From: Siderastrea siderea
Lineage: Eukaryota; Cnidaria; Anthozoa; Scleractinia; Rhizangiidae
DNA length: 64,000 nt
Reading direction: 5' to 3'
NCBI GenBank assembly: GCA_964030785.1
Contig: OZ034968.1
Location: forward strand, 64,931,899-64,995,898
In this document: in pieces, positions 59,723 through 64,000 of the stretch
Layout: each line of letters begins with the position of its first letter
Position numbering within the stretch: the first letter of the stretch is position 1
The notes under the pieces: generated by a model
The model's input: the letters and a program-made list of their open reading frames with translations, nothing else
The model's database searches: none
Told to the model about the DNA's origin: nothing
Position numbers and translations under genes: made by a program

Positions 59723-62352
59723 CTAGCAGGGAACGCGCGACTCCTCCTGCGCGAAACAAAACAATAACATACAACAGAATAAAAATGAAAATACAAGGTT
59801 TTCGATGACTTGTGGCGTTATATGCGCAAACGTTTGTCGTGTATTTTCTGATACATTTACAAACTGTTAATGTTCATCAAAAATCTTCAAAAAATAAATC
59901 AGAAATAGCGTCCAGCGCATCAAAAAACTATCGCCTTCCAGTGTATGTGTTTGTCCATTTCCAAGTCGCGGGAAAGTCTTCACCAGAAATAATAGGTATC
60001 TTTCTTCTAGCTTGAGTCCCCTTAAGCTTGCACAGATTCCTCGTACAGAGCTGTAAGAGCATAAACAGGCAACAGAAAGAACGGTCAACTGTTCGTTGAA
60101 AGAAATGTTTATGCTTCTCAAGCGACCAAGGTACACTTTCGCTTTGAATATTGCCAGGTCAGATATTTTCACACACCATTCGACGTTCAACAGCTGTACA
60201 TGTAGATATTTTGCTGTTGCGACAAGTTTAAAAAAATCCTCTGTGGAGATAAAAGTCCTCTTCAAGTTTATCCCTGTTAACCACGCATAGAATTTTAGCG
60301 GCACTTTCTGATACAGCTTCCCCGTGTCGCCTAAATGCAGACGTTCTCAGCGTCTCGCGGGCAGGCAGTCGATTTTCGGCCTTGAAATACAATTTTCCAC
60401 TAAGTTAGGCATACAGACGCCACACTACGAGATCTTCTGGGTCAAGATACTGAAAAACAAGCGGCCAAAAACAGAGAAGAGCCTCAACATGCCTTCGAGA
60501 CGCTTTTTCGATTCCCCGATACAGATTACTTTCACTGCGTACGTGACCGCCGACATGCCATGAAATTCGAGATACAACGGCAAAGCCCTCGTAACTTTTT
60601 TCGCGCACATACGAATTGCCCGATAAACTGCCAAACAATAGATCGGCACATGATCGTTCCATACTTGAAGGCTACGAGCGTGCAATCGACAATTTTCGTA
60701 GAAAATACGAAGAGAAAGTAATTTCAACCAATCAAATCGTTGCATTTTAATTGAATAAGCCAATTATGATGCGGTCGCGCGCGACATTCTTTGCATTCCT
60801 GTGCCGATTTCTCTTTCCCTCTTAGTCGAAGCGCTACTTAAGGCGTAATGTTTCAAGAACTGTTATAAACCGAATGCTGAGCTCGAATTATTTAGATTTT
60901 ACTGAATTGTAAATGTTTTGATCTTAATGAGTACTATACTAATGCAAGATGTTTTATATTAAACATAAAAACACAATCTTCCCCCAGGAAACCATCGTTG
61001 AGCCATTAAGAGCTGGTGAATATTTTGATTTTGATTTTAACAATTGAAATCTCCAGTTTCAGCTTAAAAATGCTTCACCTAGCCTTTCATTTTACTGATT
61101 AAGTGAGACAACTACCTAAAAGTCACGAAAATGTCCGACATCTCAATTTTGCTGTTTGATGTTTTGCATACATAGCTTTTGAGTCACTCAGAATAAAACC
61201 GAAAAAAGTGTAACTATTAAATAAAAGCCGCTGAGGACGTCTATCACTTTACAGTTTTATATTTTGGATCAGCTTTCTATTTTCGGATCAGTTTCGCGAC
61301 AGAGAGTTAATTTCGACGATTTTGAAGGATTTACTCACGCAATCTTCCTTTTAAAACATAGGCTATTTGAAGTCACTTAATTTTCGATTTTTGTTTATAT
61401 GGGCTCCTAGTTTGTATGTAGAAAGAAGTGCAATTCACATCACATCATTTTCTGTCTTGAGGCGGCAGCAGTTATCATGTTTCCCTTTATAATGTAACCC
61501 TCGGGCTTTTTTTTAATCTGCTTTTTTCAACTAACGGACTCCTCTAAGGGACGGACCATTTTATTTTTGAGGGGGGCGGGGTTGGGCAAATACCAAAAAA
61601 AAAAAAAAATTCCCGCACAGCTTTTGCAGAAGAAATAAAAATCTTGCATAGCGGCACAAAGCAAAGAAATCTATTGCAAGCTAGTGAAATAAAATTCACA
61701 CAAAGCTTTAAGTCACGAAAAAAAAAATTTCTGCAGAAGCAAAATGCCCACTCCACCCACCCCCCCTCAAAAATATAATGGTCCATTCCTAATAAAGACT
61801 AAAAATTACTAGGGTGGAAAAACAAAACAAAGATAGTGATAAACAGGAAATTATTCTGAAAGGTTTCCTTGGGAGATATGTATATACTACTGCTGCACCT
61901 GCGACATTTGCTATTCAATAGTCCGTCCGTAAAAGATGACTGTTATATTCTTTGTAGTTTTGTTTACTTTTCCTTTTAATTAAAGATCAGCGTGCCTCAG
62001 TGTTTGATCTATACTCGGGTAATTAACTCCTTCATTTACCTGTGGAGAGAAATCCTCCTTCAGCAATTTATGTTTCGTTAAAATTCATTATCAACTAAGC
62101 AGATGCTACACTTGGAGAATTTAATAACATTGATAGCGGCTCAAAGTCCACTATACTTAATAATTTTCATTTTTATGTCAATATATGATCACTGTATTAT
62201 CAGTACATTCTTTTTTTTTTTTGCTCCTCATTAATAATTAACGTATGTTGTTGAGCAAAAGGAGCGACCCTTTGGATTTTTTGCTACACCAGGTTACCCT
62301 CGTTTTGGTAGGTCTAAGAAAAAGTAAAATATCTCAGTGAAAACTAGAAAAA
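59723..62352. other. Gene-poor interval upstream of the DEG/ENaC gene
   Basis: The minus strand carries overlapping open frames at about 59867-60304 and 60405-60763. They are coding-like in length but have no firm domain match and look broken. A MITE lies at 61553-61790. The last 500 bases should hold the channel gene's promoter and 5' UTR; no clear TATA box was assigned. Confidence 0.5.
61553..61790. mobile_element. ~240-bp MITE with GGACCATT..GAGGGGGG ends
   Basis: The left GGACGGACCATTTTATTTTT-GAGGGGGG is mirrored by the right CCCCCCCTCAAAAATATAATGGTCCATTCC. Poly-A/poly-T tracts follow inside each end. It has the size and structure of a miniature inverted-repeat element. The target duplication is not resolved. 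Confidence 0.65.
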
Positions 62353-63973
62353 ATGATGGCTTTACGACAGAAAGTGAATAAGGTTCAAATTTTCGAAGAA
62401 ACTCCTAGCAAGGTCGATGTTGTCAACAAAAATGATACCAAGTCCAACGAAAGCAACCAAACTGAAACCGAGTCCATAAGTTCCTTCGCGGAAAACACAA
62501 CCCTGCATGGCGCTCGATTTCTCTTCACTGAAAACGTTTTCAGGAGACTGCTTTGGGCATTGGCTCTCATGTCTTGTTTTGGTTATTGCGTCTATCAAGT
62601 TTATCAGGCAGTAGATGCATACTATGATCGACCATTCAGTTCGAAATTTTCGACAAAGACAGCCAACAAGATTCATCTACCATTTCCTGCTGTGACGCTC
62701 TGCAACTACAATTCTTTTAATAGGCGAAGGTATACGAACCATATGAAGAAACAGAACGAAAGCAGTGATATTATTGACAACAATCTCAATATTTTTGCAG
62801 AAATGTTGGCAGGTTCAAAGGATGTCTTCAACAACAAGTCAAAACAACAAAATCCTTACTTGTTTGAGCGTAGATACGGCGAGGTTCCAGAACACGACCA
62901 TTATCTCTCACTGTTTAGTCATCGAATTGAAGAGATGCTTCTTCCAAGTCTGACCTTTCAGTCTTGCAATATTAATGGCAAAATCTGCGGGTCCAAGAAC
63001 TTTACATCTTTCATCAGCACTGCGTTTGGTCAGTGTTATACGTTCAACTCCGGGCATGATAATCGTCCTATAATAAACGCCACTATGGCCGGTCAACTGT
63101 ACGGTTTGAAACTGTTGTTGAATATTGAGAGAGACAGTTACCTAGATAATCCTGCGACCCCATTTGTTGGGCTTAGAGTCCTGGTCCACGATCAACACAC
63201 CCTTCCTTTTATGGAACAGTTTGGATTTGCCGTTCAACCAGGACTTCGTACCCTCTGTGCTATAAAAACAAAAAAGGTATGTTTTAACATTGATCGGGTA
63301 TTCATGTCTCTTGGGACTTCTGTGACCGAAGGGGAGAATTACGCTCCTTCTACAACTGATAAATATGCTACGACAATGTACATTTCCCTTTAAATTTACT
63401 ATTTATTTTTTATATAGAGAGAAAAATGACTCATGTCGTCCTAATCGACAAAAACAGATTCGCAATGATAGAATGTTAAATGTTTCATAAAATTAGAAGC
63501 GTCACTTCCAAATTTTCCCATATTACTTTTTATTCATCTCGCATCTGATTGGTCTTTTTCCGCGACGCAACAAAGTTCCAGAAATTATTCTAGTGTTTAC
63601 TTATTTATGATTCGCACTGTTAAGTTAGCGACAACGCCGGGGACACTATACACTGAAAAATAATTATTTCAGATATGTACGTCCTAAACACCAATATAAC
63701 AGCAGTTATGTTAATTACTGTGGCCGTCTTGACTTCCGTCTACTAAACTTAATGGCGACTGCAAATCCAGCAAATTTAATATCATAAAAGTGGCACATCT
63801 TTTATTGTTACAGATAAAAAACTTGAAAGGGCCATATTCAGCCAACTGCACCACAAGAAACCTGCACATTCTCAGAGATACCGGTTACACGTATTCCAAG
63901 CCTGCCTGTTTGATGCAATGTCTGAGTCAGTTTGTTATCAAGAAATGTGGTTGTCACCCTATGGAATATAAAG
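62353..63973 (+). CDS. DEG/ENaC/ASIC-family sodium channel, first two exons (3' part beyond window)
   Basis: Exon 1 is 62353-63276 (308 codons, donor AAAAAG/GTATGT). Exon 2 is 63814-63973 (acceptor TTACAG, donor AAAG/GTAACT). The join is in phase and ends mid-codon, so the gene continues past the window. The protein starts MMALRQKVN. It has the N-terminal gating His-Gly (TTLHGARF, residues 52-53), a first membrane span at about 65-88 (LLWALALMSCFGYCVYQVYQ) and the family's post-TM1 motif FPAVTLCNYN at 111-120, then a glycosylatable extracellular domain. Exon 2 contributes the cysteine-rich region (GPYSANCT, ACLMQCLSQFVIKKCGCHPM). TM2 and the pore are missing. Family members are amiloride-sensitive Na+ channels gated by peptides, protons or force; the ligand here cannot be told. 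Two adjacent ATGs are possible starts. Confidence 0.93.
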
Positions 63974-64000
63974 GTAACTTTTCCTGTTCATTGGGGTGGG

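Noticed and set aside
59867..60763. Overlapping minus-strand open frames, one with a segment (TEDFFKLVATAKYLHVQLLN) faintly like the C-terminal helices of a BTB domain
   Set aside because: The resemblance is short, the upstream part of a BTB fold is not found in any frame, and frames are broken. Not enough to call a gene or pseudogene.

Overview
The window is animal nuclear DNA, most likely from an anthozoan cnidarian (stony coral or sea anemone). Genes are split by canonical GT-AG introns into many short exons. Encoded proteins are metazoan types (cathepsin C, histidine ammonia-lyase, urocanate hydratase, apolipoprotein-L-like, DEG/ENaC channel). Intergenic and intronic DNA is AT-rich and full of inverted-repeat (foldback/MITE-like) elements, tRNA-derived SINEs and simple repeats. 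The taxon is inferred from style and content, because no marker gene fixes it.

Layout. 0.1-3.8 kb holds a 1-kb foldback element and low-complexity arrays. 3.8-6.75 kb holds the last three exons of a cathepsin C gene (+). 6.75-9.68 kb is a tail-to-tail intergenic gap. 9.68-29.28 kb is a complete 23-exon histidine ammonia-lyase gene (-); its reconstructed exons sum to 1923 nt, giving 640 aa. A 498-bp divergent intergenic segment follows. 29.78-46.37 kb is a complete 25-exon urocanate hydratase gene (+); its exons sum to 2031 nt, giving 676 aa. 48-52.4 kb holds an apolipoprotein-L-like gene, a broken upstream copy and a ~240-bp tandem array between them. 52.4-62.3 kb is gene-poor and dominated by nested inverted-repeat elements. 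62.35 kb to the end holds the first two exons of a DEG/ENaC-type sodium channel (+), which runs off the window.

The most notable gene arrangement is the head-to-head pair HAL and UROC1. They encode the first two consecutive steps of histidine degradation (histidine to urocanate to imidazolone propionate) and face each other across about 0.5 kb, so a shared promoter is plausible.

The most notable non-genic structures are three. One is a 3.05-kb element with terminal inverted repeats and an exact 7-bp target duplication inside a HAL intron. The second is a 1.35-kb foldback element with ~525-bp arms and an exact 9-bp target duplication (Mutator-like). The third is a larger foldback whose arms are CCGGAACACC minisatellite, with the second nested inside it.
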